A stretch of 64,000 bases of DNA from Metabacillus_B sp050107715 (GTDB lineage Bacteria; Bacillota; Bacilli; Bacillales; Bacillaceae), in NCBI RefSeq assembly GCF_050107715.1, contig NZ_JBNILN010000001.1, positions 372,001 through 436,000 on the forward strand, read 5' to 3'. Of the stretch, positions 26,177 to 35,346 are shown in pieces; positions within the stretch are counted from its first letter, which is position 1; each line of letters starts with the position of its first letter. The notes below the pieces were generated by a model that was given only the letters and a program-made list of their open reading frames with translations, searched no databases and had not been told where the DNA came from. Position numbers and translations under genes: made by a program.

Positions 26177-26211
26177 AAAAAGCATTTGGCTGCTGACAGT
26201 CAAATGCTTTC
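26177..26211 (-). terminator. Intrinsic terminator of the AtuA/ABC/ADP-ribosylglycohydrolase operon
   Basis: AAAGCATTTG/CAAATGCTTT hairpin with six T on the minus strand. It overlaps the last codons of the final gene. Confidence 0.8.
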
Positions 26212-28311
26212 ACTCGTGTTTATGGTCATGCTCCGGATCATGGCCGCACCAGGCTGTAAAAACCCCATTCCGAACATGCCATACGCAAACCGCCCGTCTT
26301 CACCCTGCAGGATCGGGGTCCCGTCTATTAAAAAGGTGAATAGCGGTCCGGAGCAGTTAATTTCTATATGATAGGCTCTTCCAAGCTCCCACTCAAACGA
26401 AACCGTTTTCAATTTCTCCAGCCCAAAATCGTTTCTGTACAAGGAAACAAAGCCCTTTCCGTCAAAGCCTGCCAGATAGTGGCGCATAATTCCCCGGGCC
26501 CTGAACAGCAGGAGGTGGCTCTCTCCTTCGAGGGCGGTCCATTCAGCTGACCAGCTGTAGTTTTTTGCATAATAGTTTCCTGTGTAGGAGGAGCAGTTCC
26601 CCTCCGCTCTGCAGAGTAAAGCATCTCCTTTAAGCTCCCAGCTTCCCCGGTGATGCGCAAAGGGGGTGACGGATTGAAATTCTTTGCTTTGCTTGGAAAA
26701 GTCGATTGTGCAGCAGGCTGGGCCGAAAATGTGAAACTCATCTAAATACAGTTTTCCGAATGCCCGGTTATAAACAGGAGAGGGACTGCTGATTTTGCAG
26801 CCAATCTCGTCAATCAAATCCCCTTCCGTATCAGGAATCCTGAATTCAATCTTGTTCCATGCCTGATTTTCAAGACAGATGACGGGAAGCTCAAGGTCCT
26901 TTTGGGCAAAGGTGGTACGAATGTAAGGAGTGAGGTGGAGCGGCTGGCCCCGCCATTGATCCAGGAAGATTTGGAAGGCGGCTGTTTGCCCGCTGACGGC
27001 CTTTGGAGAGAAGACGGGCTTGTATTTCTCGTCGTTAAATTCTGCTCTTCGGTAAAAGGGCTTCCAATAAATTTTGCTGCTGTCGCCTGATGTCATCCGG
27101 TCAAAGAGCACTTCAAGCGAGCCAGGCTGCTGAAACCCTTTTCCCTGTGTATGCCTTAAGATGGTTTTAAACGGATTGTTTGTTTTGAAGCCATGGGTAG
27201 CGCCGGGCAGTGAAAAATCGAAATACACCTCTCCCTGCTTAACCGCTTTTTTCAGGATGACCGGCGGCTGACTTCTCTCCTGCTCGTATTTAAGGAGCGC
27301 CAGCTCTTTTACGAAGGTTGGAATATCTACAATATTTAAATAGCCGGATACACTTGAGGCGACGATTACATCGTTGATCGGAGCCCGGTAGCGGCGCGGA
27401 ATGCCATCGAGGCCACCAAACACTCCGCTGATTGTTCCAACGTTTCCAGCGTTGCAATCCGTATCCCACCCGCACATCACTGCAATTTCCACCGTTTTGG
27501 CAAAATCCCCTTCTCCGTAAAGGAGGGCCAGCATACAAATACCTGCATTCGGAATGATGTGGCATTCGCCCGGATATTTATGATAGCCCCAATATTCCTC
27601 AACATAGTGATAGCCTATTCGGAAGTTCCCCGGGTTTTTTTCGTAAAAATGCTTAACCGCCTGTACAAGCCTAGCATATTCGCAGTCAACGGGAATTGCA
27701 GACAATCCGCTTTCAATGATTTCCTGCATGGAGGACGCGGTAAAGGCACTGGCAATGCAGGCAGCAATAAACCTTGCTCCATAGATTCCATTTCGGTCAT
27801 GGGAGACACTGGCCGCTTTTCCCGCATAATCGGCGGCCTTCTTTGGCTCCCCTGGAAAAATAAGACCCCACGTATCAATGAAGATCTGGCCGCCAATCTG
27901 CTCAGCCAGGATGAGGCCGTTCTGCTCAACTGAACCGGATTCCGGTGCAGGGATTCCCTTTTTCAAGTTGGTGTAAGCACGGTGCTCGGTGCTTACACTT
28001 TCTCCGCCCCACCACAGCATTCCGATGCCTTCACGGCAATAATTGAGCCAGGCGTTTCCGACATCCTGCGGCACCAGCGCACGGCCTGTGGCATCATCAT
28101 AAAGTGCTCGTATAAAAAACACGGGACCGTTCGCATCGTCATCCGCTGAAAAAATCCGGTAGTCCTTTAAATACCCCGTAATTTCTCCGTAAACATCACG
28201 GATCTTCTCATAGGTCCATTCGCGCGGCTCAACCGGCGCCCCCAGACGGATTCCAATATTCATTCCGAGAAACCCTGCATATACCTTTTCGAGGTACTGT
28301 TCACTCTGCAA
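26200..28311 (-). CDS. ADP-ribosylglycohydrolase-family protein with C-terminal beta domain
   Basis: A 703-residue protein. Residues 1 to about 350 are an ADP-ribosylglycohydrolase (DraG/ARH) domain with both metal-binding elements: SADDDANG at 55 to 62 and GWDTDCNAGN at 281 to 290. The remaining 350 residues are beta-rich and contain a segment resembling jelly-roll carbohydrate-binding or concanavalin-like domains (FRARGIMRHYLAGFDG, YHIEINCSG). Such proteins hydrolyse N- or O-glycosidic bonds of ADP-ribose or related ribosides. There is no signal peptide, so it acts in the cytosol. It starts with TTG after GAGGGG. It is the last gene of a catabolic-looking operon with an importer; the substrate is likely a glycoside brought in by that importer. 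Confidence 0.82.
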   Translation of the reverse strand: MQSEQYLEKVYAGFLGMNIGIRLGAPVEPREWTYEKIRDVYGEITGYLKDYRIFSADDDANGPVFFIRALYDDATGRALVPQDVGNAWLNYCREGIGMLWWGGESVSTEHRAYTNLKKGIPAPESGSVEQNGLILAEQIGGQIFIDTWGLIFPGEPKKAADYAGKAASVSHDRNGIYGARFIAACIASAFTASSMQEIIESGLSAIPVDCEYARLVQAVKHFYEKNPGNFRIGYHYVEEYWGYHKYPGECHIIPNAGICMLALLYGEGDFAKTVEIAVMCGWDTDCNAGNVGTISGVFGGLDGIPRRYRAPINDVIVASSVSGYLNIVDIPTFVKELALLKYEQERSQPPVILKKAVKQGEVYFDFSLPGATHGFKTNNPFKTILRHTQGKGFQQPGSLEVLFDRMTSGDSSKIYWKPFYRRAEFNDEKYKPVFSPKAVSGQTAAFQIFLDQWRGQPLHLTPYIRTTFAQKDLELPVICLENQAWNKIEFRIPDTEGDLIDEIGCKISSPSPVYNRAFGKLYLDEFHIFGPACCTIDFSKQSKEFQSVTPFAHHRGSWELKGDALLCRAEGNCSSYTGNYYAKNYSWSAEWTALEGESHLLLFRARGIMRHYLAGFDGKGFVSLYRNDFGLEKLKTVSFEWELGRAYHIEINCSGPLFTFLIDGTPILQGEDGRFAYGMFGMGFLQPGAAMIRSMTINTSESI

Positions 28312-28329
28312 TCAGACCCCTCCCTTTTT

Positions 28330-29475
28330 CTAGGTCAGGTGCTTCTTTCTATAGGTATGCAGTTCAAGGTCTTTCCATATTATTTTTTTCGCCGTTTGAG
28401 CAAACCTCTCACAGCGGTCTGCTAAATTCAATTGGTTTACGTCCTCAAGCAGCTGCACGTCTTCTGCGCGGATCGCTGTTTCTCCGTACATCGCTCCGAG
28501 GATGACGCCGATCATTACTCCAATAGAATCCGTATCTCTGCCTGAATTAATCCCATCGTAAATAGAAGGGTAAAAAGCCCCGTCGTTCAACACGATAAAA
28601 GCGAGGGCCATCGGCAGTTCTTCTATAGAAAACAGACGGCTCGGCGTATAGTGATTTGAAGGGATCCCTGTTTTCGAATCCATACGGTGAACATCATTTC
28701 CCATCGGTGAAAACGGCTCGATTGTTTTCTGCAGGGCGGACACGGCCTCGTCCATACCGGCACCCTTCTCCCTCAGCCGCCCCGCCTCTTCTGTCATGGC
28801 TTCAATCGCCTTTTTCGTTCCATCCTTTGCGAGAGCAGCGGCTGTTTTGACGATCTCCTCTACGGTGGCATCCTGATCGAAAGCTCTTGCGACACACGCT
28901 GCCAGAACTCCCGCCGCTTCCAGACCATAGCTGTTCTGATGGCCCATCGCAAAAAGAATCGCTTCGTCGTAAGCCCCTTTCGGATCCCCTGCATTCACCA
29001 TTCCGACCGGAGCGATGTACATGGCTGCTCCGCAATTGACCATATTCCCGATGCCGCCTTCCCTTGGCTCGCAGTTAGCGAGAACGTGCCGTGTAAACAA
29101 ATATTTCTCCGGGTAAAAAAGGCGCTCCATTAAGAGTGCCTTTCTGCCAAACTCAGGAATATAGGTCTCCCGGAACGCGATCTCCTTCATAAACTCCTTG
29201 CCGAGATCATAGGCGTCCAGGTGCCTTTCCTCTTTCTCATAAACCTTCATAAGGGCGCACATCATGAGTGTATCATCGGTGACAATGCCCGAACCTCTCC
29301 TTTTTCCTAAAGCGGCTGCTGTCCCTGTTTTATACCAGGGGGTTAAAAGGGACTCTACCCGGCCGTACCGTTCTTTGATTTCCTCATACGACAGCTTCTC
29401 AACGGCCGCCCCGAGAGCATCTCCCAGAGCGGCGGCAAAAATCGAGCCTTTAACGCGCGATATAAAGGGAATCAT
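28330..29475 (-). CDS. ADP-ribosylglycohydrolase-family protein
   Basis: A 381-residue single-domain ARH/DraG-family hydrolase. It starts with the family motif GSIFAAALGDALGA; the metal ligands are TDDT at 66 to 69 and SGRDTDSIG near residue 320. The glycosidase family removes ADP-ribose or related groups from N- or O-linked acceptors. AAGGAG stands before the ATG, and the gene is 18 bases from the downstream 703-residue homologue. Two members of the family in one operon suggest sequential or complementary cuts on one substrate. Confidence 0.85.
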   Translation of the reverse strand: MIPFISRVKGSIFAAALGDALGAAVEKLSYEEIKERYGRVESLLTPWYKTGTAAALGKRRGSGIVTDDTLMMCALMKVYEKEERHLDAYDLGKEFMKEIAFRETYIPEFGRKALLMERLFYPEKYLFTRHVLANCEPREGGIGNMVNCGAAMYIAPVGMVNAGDPKGAYDEAILFAMGHQNSYGLEAAGVLAACVARAFDQDATVEEIVKTAAALAKDGTKKAIEAMTEEAGRLREKGAGMDEAVSALQKTIEPFSPMGNDVHRMDSKTGIPSNHYTPSRLFSIEELPMALAFIVLNDGAFYPSIYDGINSGRDTDSIGVMIGVILGAMYGETAIRAEDVQLLEDVNQLNLADRCERFAQTAKKIIWKDLELHTYRKKHLT

Positions 29476-29487
29476 CGATCGAACTCC

Positions 29488-30945
29488 TTATTTCAGTTTT
29501 CCGTTAACAAACTCCGTGATCTCCGCCCCGCCGGCTTTTTCCCAGTCCTCTGCAAACTTCTCAAAATCACTGACCGGCTTTTTTCCCGTGATTACATCCG
29601 CTGAAAATTCCTTATACAGGTTCTCGGTTGCATCCCATTTAGCCGATGCCTCTTCATCGAGCATCACTTTGTTATCCTCACTGTAATAGTCCCGGACCAG
29701 CTTCGCAGATTCCTCGGCAGGCTCAGATAGAAGCGGGGTTTTCAGAGGCTTTTCGGTTTCAAACGCTGCAGGCTCCCAAAATCTCGCATACCACTCGCTG
29801 TAATATTTTTCTGTTAGCTCGAGCTGATCACCGGATTGCTGATAATGCTCCCCTTCAAACCCGATCCGGTCAAGCATCTGGCCCTCCGGACTTGCCAGGT
29901 AATCCAGCACTTTAAATGCGAGCTCTTTATTTTTTGACTGGGAGGAAATCGCAATTCCCCGTGACTCTTTTGATACATCCGTCGCCCCGTAGCCCTGAGA
30001 TTCTCCCTTTGACGGCGGAAGGACCGTAAGCGCTGCTTCTTTTCCATTTACCTGTGTCATTTTTCCGTTGTAAATATCAATGACCTTGCCGTTCGTACCG
30101 GTGATCACCCCGGCTTCGCCGTCATAAAACGCTTTTTCCTTCGTATCCCATTGCTTTGTTGCAAATTGCGGATCGAGAAGCCCTTCTTTATACAGCTCGC
30201 TGTAGAACTCAAGCTTTGCTTTTTCTTTTTCTGAAACCTTTGCGTATTCATAGGTGCCATCGCTTTTTTCAAGCCACGTTTGATTGATGCCGAACGCCAT
30301 ATTAAAGATGGAATCAAGCTCGGCAATATCGCCTGCTGCAGTGATCGCGTATTTCGGCTTCCCGCCGCCCGGGGCTTTCTCTATAAGCTCTTTGAAAAAC
30401 GCTTTATAATTTTCGGGACTTGGGTCAGCCATCAGTGCTTTCGATGAAGAGAGCTGATTGAACCAGTCACTGCGGATGACGGGCGTCTTAAAATCAAGCG
30501 GCTTGATCCAAAGCAAGTACGGATAATTTTTCATCCTTTTTTCATTGTATGGCTCCATAATGGATTTTAGATGCTTCGATTTTTCCAGATAAGGGGTTAA
30601 ATCTTCAAGCAGGTCCTGCCCGGAAATTTGCTGGTCCCCGCCTTGAAAATAAATCATATCCGGGATGTCGCCGCTGTATAAAAGCAGGTTCAGCTTTTCA
30701 GCATAGTTGCCCTGAGGCATTTGCACAAGCTCAAACTTCACGTCCAGTTTTTCATCCTCTTTAAGCGCCTTCTCCAAATTGCTGAAATACTTTTTTGTGG
30801 CCGGATTGGATGGATCTTCATCCTTCAGCACAAGCTTAATGGTTCCCTTTTTACTGTCGGTCGTTGAAGCTTCCTCACCCGAGCAAGCCGCGGCTGTAAG
30901 CGTCAGCATCGCGGCTGCAAATAATGCTGCCAGCTTTCTTTTCAT
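29488..30945 (-). CDS. Extracellular solute-binding lipoprotein, LplA-like
   Basis: A 485-residue family-1 type solute-binding protein. The signal peptide ends with lipobox LTAAAC, giving a membrane-anchored lipoprotein. The body resembles LplA and other binding proteins for complex oligosaccharides (IPDMIYFQGGDQQ, MAFGINQTWLEK). It works with the two permeases encoded upstream. No ATPase is encoded in the operon, as in the lplABC locus of B. subtilis, where a shared ATPase such as MsmX is used. GAAGGGAA precedes the ATG. Confidence 0.87.
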   Translation of the reverse strand: MKRKLAALFAAAMLTLTAAACSGEEASTTDSKKGTIKLVLKDEDPSNPATKKYFSNLEKALKEDEKLDVKFELVQMPQGNYAEKLNLLLYSGDIPDMIYFQGGDQQISGQDLLEDLTPYLEKSKHLKSIMEPYNEKRMKNYPYLLWIKPLDFKTPVIRSDWFNQLSSSKALMADPSPENYKAFFKELIEKAPGGGKPKYAITAAGDIAELDSIFNMAFGINQTWLEKSDGTYEYAKVSEKEKAKLEFYSELYKEGLLDPQFATKQWDTKEKAFYDGEAGVITGTNGKVIDIYNGKMTQVNGKEAALTVLPPSKGESQGYGATDVSKESRGIAISSQSKNKELAFKVLDYLASPEGQMLDRIGFEGEHYQQSGDQLELTEKYYSEWYARFWEPAAFETEKPLKTPLLSEPAEESAKLVRDYYSEDNKVMLDEEASAKWDATENLYKEFSADVITGKKPVSDFEKFAEDWEKAGGAEITEFVNGKLK

Positions 30946-30984
30946 TTCCCTTCTCCCCCTTGTTCTTCATTTTTAAGCCCCCGT

Positions 30985-31863
30985 TTAATCCTTTACACCT
31001 CCTTCAAATACCCCTTTCGCGTAGAATTTTAAAATAAGCGGATAAAGGATGAGAATCGGCACCATGGAAAGAATGATCATTCCCGCTTGAAGGGAGGAAA
31101 AATCAAGGCTCGCTACCTGGTCATAGGAGAGAACATTTTGCGTACCGAGCAGCGAAGCATTGTCCTTTTGAACGACAAATTGACGAAGCACGACCTGCAG
31201 CGGCCATTTATTCGGATCTGTAATATAAATCGTGGCCCGGAAGTATTCATTCCAATGATAAACCGCGTAAAACAGCCCGAGAGTAGCGAGGCCCGGCTTC
31301 GATAGCGGAAGCATGATTTTTGTGAAGATTTTAAAGTGGCCTGCGCCATCCATTCTTGCCGCTTCAAGAATGCTGTCCGGCACGTCCTGGAAAAAGCGGA
31401 TCAGAATGAACAGATAATACACATTAATGGCTTTATAGAAAATCAGAGACAGATACGTATTTAAAAGCCCCAGATCCTTGACCAGCAAATATTCCGGAAT
31501 CAGCCCCGGCTCAAAAACCATAATGATAATCAGCAAAACGAGCACCACCCGTTTGCCTGGAAAATACGTTCTCGACAGCACATACGCTGCCATCGCCGTT
31601 AAAAGGAGATTGAGCGCCGTGCCTGCAACCGTTAAGAAAATCGTATTAAAAATGCTTCGAACGATAAGCGGGTTGGAAAACAGCACCTGATAATTAATGA
31701 GCGAAAATCCCTTCGGCAAAATATCCAGGCCGCCGAGAGCCTGTACCTGCAAGGGGTCCGAAAACGACTTGGCAAGCAGATTCAGAACCGGAATCAATAC
31801 GGAAACAGACAGCAGCACCAAAAGAATGTATACGGTTACAGAGAATGGCGTGAGCTTCTTCAT
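30985..31863 (-). CDS. ABC transporter permease, LplC-like
   Basis: A 292-residue permease with six transmembrane helices and the inner-membrane EAA loop (EAARMDGAGHFKIFTKIMLPLSKPG; here EAARMDGAG and IMLPLSKPG), which docks on the ATPase. It is similar to LplC/YtcP permeases of the carbohydrate uptake family. An ATG eight bases after GAGGGGTG is preferred over a GTG three codons earlier. It begins two bases after the stop of the other permease. Confidence 0.87.
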   Translation of the reverse strand: MKKLTPFSVTVYILLVLLSVSVLIPVLNLLAKSFSDPLQVQALGGLDILPKGFSLINYQVLFSNPLIVRSIFNTIFLTVAGTALNLLLTAMAAYVLSRTYFPGKRVVLVLLIIIMVFEPGLIPEYLLVKDLGLLNTYLSLIFYKAINVYYLFILIRFFQDVPDSILEAARMDGAGHFKIFTKIMLPLSKPGLATLGLFYAVYHWNEYFRATIYITDPNKWPLQVVLRQFVVQKDNASLLGTQNVLSYDQVASLDFSSLQAGMIILSMVPILILYPLILKFYAKGVFEGGVKD

Positions 31864-31865
31864 CC

Positions 31866-32816
31866 TTACCACACCCCTCTTCCTGTAACCCGTTTCGAAA
31901 TAAAGTGAGTTCCCAGAATCAGCACCATTCCAATGATGCCTTTAAATAAGCTTGCGGCAGTTGCGTACGAGTACTGTCCATTTACTAAACCAATCCTGTA
32001 CACATACGTATCCAAAATATCAATGACGGAAATGACAGAGTTGTTCATTAGGTTGAATACCTGATCAAAGCCGGCATTCATGAAAAACCCAAGATTCAGT
32101 ATAAACACCGTTACAATCGTTCCTGAAAGCTCTGGGATGGTAATATACCGAAGCTGCTGCAGGCTGGATGCCCCATCGATCTTCGCTGCCTCATAAAGCG
32201 CAGGACTGATTTTCATGATGGCCGCCAGATAAATGATCGAATCCCACCCGGCACTTCGCCAAATTTCCGAGAAAACCAGCACCCAGCGGATGTGGTCTTT
32301 GCTCGTCATAAAATCAATGGACGGCAGCTGAAAAAAGCCGCGGATCAGATTAACTCCTCCGTCTTCCGGGTTAAGCAGGCTGATCCAGACTCCGGCGATG
32401 ACGACCCAGGACAGAAAATGAGGAAGATAAATAATCGATTGGACGGAATTCCGGAACCTCCCGCTGCGTACCTCGTTAATAAGAATAGACAGAAGAATCG
32501 GGACCGGAAAAAAGAAAATCATTTTCATTGTGCTGATGATGACCGTGTTTTTGAGGACGGTTAAAAAAGCGGGAGAGCTGAACAGCACGTCAAAATGCTT
32601 CAGCCCCACCCATTCATGTCCGCCGAGGATTCGGTAATCCTGGAAAGCAAGCTTCATGCCAATCAGCGGAACAATATGAAACGTAATAAAATAGATGAGT
32701 GCCGGAATCAGCATCGCATAAAGAACCCAGTCTCTCTTCATCAGCTTCCACTTTTTTTGGAACATCGCCGGCCAGCTCCTTTTCAGGCGGTATAGTATGG
32801 TTGGATTTTTCATCAT
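31866..32816 (-). CDS. ABC transporter permease, LplB-like
   Basis: A permease of about 316 residues with six transmembrane helices and the EAA loop EAAKIDGASSLQQLRYITIPEL (here EAAKIDGASS and ITIPEL). The N-terminal KRDWVLYAMLIPALIYFITFH fits LplB-type subunits. The start is uncertain: the longest frame uses TTG at 32834, and the ATG at 32816 has only a weak AAAGAG site. It pairs with the LplC-like permease. Confidence 0.85.
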   Translation of the reverse strand: MMKNPTILYRLKRSWPAMFQKKWKLMKRDWVLYAMLIPALIYFITFHIVPLIGMKLAFQDYRILGGHEWVGLKHFDVLFSSPAFLTVLKNTVIISTMKMIFFFPVPILLSILINEVRSGRFRNSVQSIIYLPHFLSWVVIAGVWISLLNPEDGGVNLIRGFFQLPSIDFMTSKDHIRWVLVFSEIWRSAGWDSIIYLAAIMKISPALYEAAKIDGASSLQQLRYITIPELSGTIVTVFILNLGFFMNAGFDQVFNLMNNSVISVIDILDTYVYRIGLVNGQYSYATAASLFKGIIGMVLILGTHFISKRVTGRGVW

Positions 32817-32852
32817 GTTTTGCTCTTTCGTCAACCTGTTAAGGATGGAGAA

Positions 32853-33164
32853 CTAGGGGATGTCAATCTGGAAAAGCAGGGCGTGCTGCTGTGCCCCATA
32901 CACATCCCGGTCCCCGGCCGTTCCGGAAGAAACCGGCCGCGCCATGGTAATTTTGATGCCGAGTGCCTGATCAAAAAAAACGAGATGATGGATATGCGAC
33001 TCCTCCATACCATAGAGGCGTGAAAGGGTCTCACAGGTGATCCGCCCGGATTTTTTCACCCGTTCATACAAAGACTCTGATTCGAAAAGGATATCCAGTG
33101 TTAACTCAAAGGGACCGGAATTTTTGCTCCGGATGATTTTCGCCAGTTCATATAATGAGGCCAT
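32853..33164 (-). CDS. DUF4387 protein, AtuA partner
   Basis: A 103-residue protein matching DUF4387 (LYELAKIIRSKNSGPFELTLDILF start, SPFE/GPFE motif, MARPVSSGTAGDRDVYGAQQHALL end; quoted in part). Members occur next to or fused with AtuA-like DUF1446 proteins. GGAGGTAACAG precedes the ATG, and the gene begins four bases after the stop of the AtuA-like gene, so it is coupled. The pair probably forms one enzyme; the reaction is unknown. Confidence 0.8.
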   Translation of the reverse strand: MASLYELAKIIRSKNSGPFELTLDILFESESLYERVKKSGRITCETLSRLYGMEESHIHHLVFFDQALGIKITMARPVSSGTAGDRDVYGAQQHALLFQIDIP

Positions 33165-33167
33165 CTG

Positions 33168-34529
33168 TTACCTCCGATGCTCCGTATAATAGACTTGAAA
33201 GTAATCCCTTGGCACTTCCATCAGATGATAGATGGAAAATTCATAAACGGGTCCAAATTCAATATCGCTGGGTGCAAACGGGAAGGCGAGATTGCCGGCT
33301 GTTGATTTTCGATTTTCATAGCCGTAATGCAGAAAAGTGGAACGGACGGTCGCGCATATACTGCTCGCCAGCTCCTGAGTAGACGCCAGCACCTCAAACA
33401 TAACGCCAACCTCATGCCCCGTGAACGGTTCCGGCTCGCGGTCGCCAAGAACTCCGTTTTTCCCGTAATGGAAGAAACGAATCTCATAATCCTCTGAATC
33501 TACCTCTTCATAATACTCTCCCGTCTGCCTCTTCACCTGCTCCTCCACTTCCTCTAATTTCTTAAGGAGGAGCGGGTCCCGGATGCCCGCTAGCACAAAA
33601 GTCCGGTAGGCGATCCTTCTCGCTCCCTCAAGCTTAATGAAAAAAGTATCGGACTCCCTGTATTGGCTGTTTTTAACCTCCACAACACCAGGCTCCTTCT
33701 CCTCGAACCGGCAATGCTGCAAATCCAGAATAAATCCAGGTCCATGAAGAATATACGGATGCTCCTTCTCATAGAAGGTATGCGCGGCCACACTGACCGG
33801 GGTACAGGCCCGGCTTTCATTTAAGGACTGAACCGTAAACGAATCGTCTCCCAAGGTTCCAAGAATGCTATCCTTCGTCGTCCCCGGCTCGGCGCAGAGC
33901 GCACCGCATTCCAATATCTTTCCAAGATGATAGCTGAGGCCGGGGTCCTTGCCGTAAAAAATTCCGACGGCTGCAAAGGGAGATGGATCGTACGCCCGTC
34001 CGCAGACAATAATATCGCTATGATTCTGCAAAGCTTCTAAAATCGGTCCATGCCCCATTTGCGCAACGATGTTCTCCGTTTCAAGAATGGCTTGGGCTGT
34101 GAGAGGCGGAATATTCGGCGAAAGCGGCTTCGTCTTACTATTCAGGCATGCTTCCATAACGTAATCCTTGGGAATATCTGCCGGAATCACGGCGATCTTC
34201 GCGGCTAATGACTGCTCGCTCAGAACTTCATGAATGATATCCAGCGTCCAATCCAGATGGGGCCTCGCCCCAGCACCTCCGGCAGAACCGATGATAACCG
34301 GAATCTTACGCGGAACGCCGTTTACAATCATCAGCTCCAAATCCTTTTTTGCAGCCCGCCTGCTCACGATGCTTGCCCCGGCACCAAGCTTATGAGGACC
34401 TGCATCGGTTGAACCGGCATCCACAACAATGGCATGAACACCCAGCTCCAGTCCCTTCAAAAATGAAGCAGCAGGAAAACCGTAGCCAAGCATGCCGCAC
34501 GGAGAAAGAATTTTAATGGGCTCAGACAT
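33168..34529 (-). CDS. AtuA-like acyclic-terpene-utilisation family protein (DUF1446)
   Basis: A 453-residue protein of the AtuA/DUF1446 family. Typical segments are ILSPCGMLGYGF, VVDAGSTDAGPHKLG, IGSAGGAGARPHLDWTLDII and ICGRAYDPSPFAA. The family is named after a gene for citronellol/geraniol breakdown in Pseudomonas, but many members lie in sugar or organic-acid catabolic operons and their activity is not established. The start is the ATG ten bases after AAGGGGG. It is the first gene of an operon with an importer and two ADP-ribosylglycohydrolase-family proteins. Confidence 0.85.
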   Translation of the reverse strand: MSEPIKILSPCGMLGYGFPAASFLKGLELGVHAIVVDAGSTDAGPHKLGAGASIVSRRAAKKDLELMIVNGVPRKIPVIIGSAGGAGARPHLDWTLDIIHEVLSEQSLAAKIAVIPADIPKDYVMEACLNSKTKPLSPNIPPLTAQAILETENIVAQMGHGPILEALQNHSDIIVCGRAYDPSPFAAVGIFYGKDPGLSYHLGKILECGALCAEPGTTKDSILGTLGDDSFTVQSLNESRACTPVSVAAHTFYEKEHPYILHGPGFILDLQHCRFEEKEPGVVEVKNSQYRESDTFFIKLEGARRIAYRTFVLAGIRDPLLLKKLEEVEEQVKRQTGEYYEEVDSEDYEIRFFHYGKNGVLGDREPEPFTGHEVGVMFEVLASTQELASSICATVRSTFLHYGYENRKSTAGNLAFPFAPSDIEFGPVYEFSIYHLMEVPRDYFQVYYTEHRR

Positions 34530-34545
34530 GGGAGAAAGCCCCCTT

Positions 34546-34575
34546 ATATAGTAATAGACTGCTGTATTACTATAT
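34546..34575. promoter_or_regulatory. Perfect 11-bp palindrome in the operon leader, likely operator
   Basis: ATATAGTAATA at 34546-34556 and its exact complement at 34565-34575 flank an 8-base spacer. The element lies between the transcription start and the ribosome site of the AtuA-like gene, where a repressor (for example GntR-type) could block transcription. No regulator gene is nearby. Confidence 0.6.
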
Positions 34576-34579
34576 GTTA

Positions 34580-34593
34580 TGTAATCGCTTACA
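34580..34593. promoter_or_regulatory. cre site (CcpA operator)
   Basis: TGTAATCGCTTACA fits the cre consensus TGWNANCGNTNWCA at every position. It overlaps the predicted transcription start of the AtuA-like operon, the arrangement used for catabolite repression. Confidence 0.75.
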
Positions 34594-34597
34594 AATA

Positions 34598-34626
34598 ATA
34601 GTAGTTCCAATTCTTTTTTCAGTCAA
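34598..34626 (-). promoter_or_regulatory. Sigma-A promoter of the AtuA/ABC operon
   Basis: Minus-strand TTGACT, 17-base spacer, TACTAT, placing the start near 34591 inside the cre site. Confidence 0.7.
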
Positions 34627-34781
34627 GCAAGACTGGAAATCTGCCGGCGTAACCAAACAAACGTTCTTGACCCTTTTTTCTCGATCGAATATATTTAATA
34701 TGGAAGGAAAACGACTGGAGAAAACCGAATATGGAGTCGTAACCATTCTTTTTTTCCATAAAATTTAAGGGAGTGTTCGAG

Positions 34782-35198
34782 ATGAAGCATCAAGCTGTTC
34801 CTTATTTATCATTTAATGGAAACACAAGAGAAGCATTGAATTACTACAAAGATGTATTCGCAGGAGAAATCAGCGAAATACAAACCTTCGGCCAGGCGGA
34901 CTTCCCGACACCGCCGGAAGCCGACGAACGAATCATGCATGCGAAATTCACCAAAGGCCCCCTATTCTTTATGGCGTCCGACTCCTTCCCTGGCGATTCC
35001 GTTATGAGCGGCTCTAACATAGCCCTTGTACTGGAGCTTGAAAGCGATGAGGAAATTGAAACCCTCTACGCAAAACTCAAAGAAAAAGGAACCGTCCGTA
35101 TGGAGCTTGAAGACACGTTCTGGGGTGCAAGATACGCGAAAGTCGAAGACCCGTTTGGGATTACGTGGGATTTGAATTTTGAAAAGGGACAGGGTTGA
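34782..35198 (+). CDS. VOC superfamily protein, PhnB/YjdN-like
   Basis: A 138-residue protein of the vicinal-oxygen-chelate fold, PhnB-like group: VPYLSFNGNTREALNYYKDVFAGEI start, EADERIMHAKF and the C-terminal ARYAKVEDPFGITWDLNF (quoted in part). Such proteins bind metals and small molecules; the activity of this group is mostly unknown. The start is the ATG eight bases after AGGGAG; a GTG four codons earlier overlaps the site. Transcribed divergently from the AtuA operon. A broken copy of its 3' end lies at 47.2 kb. Confidence 0.8.
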   Translation: MKHQAVPYLSFNGNTREALNYYKDVFAGEISEIQTFGQADFPTPPEADERIMHAKFTKGPLFFMASDSFPGDSVMSGSNIALVLELESDEEIETLYAKLKEKGTVRMELEDTFWGARYAKVEDPFGITWDLNFEKGQG

Positions 35199-35221
35199 GG
35201 GGAGTTTAATTTAATATCAGA

Positions 35222-35262
35222 TAAGTCAGCTTTCCCAAACTGGACAAGCTGACTTTTTTTTT
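35222..35262 (+). terminator. Intrinsic terminator of the VOC gene
   Basis: AAGTCAGCTT/AAGCTGACTT stem followed by nine T on the plus strand. Confidence 0.85.
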
Positions 35263-35346
35263 AGATTTCGTTTTTTATTGTTAAATTAAGGGAAAGTTTT
35301 CTGTGGGTAAAAATAGCAAGTAGAACCAGAAGGGAACGAATTTAAG

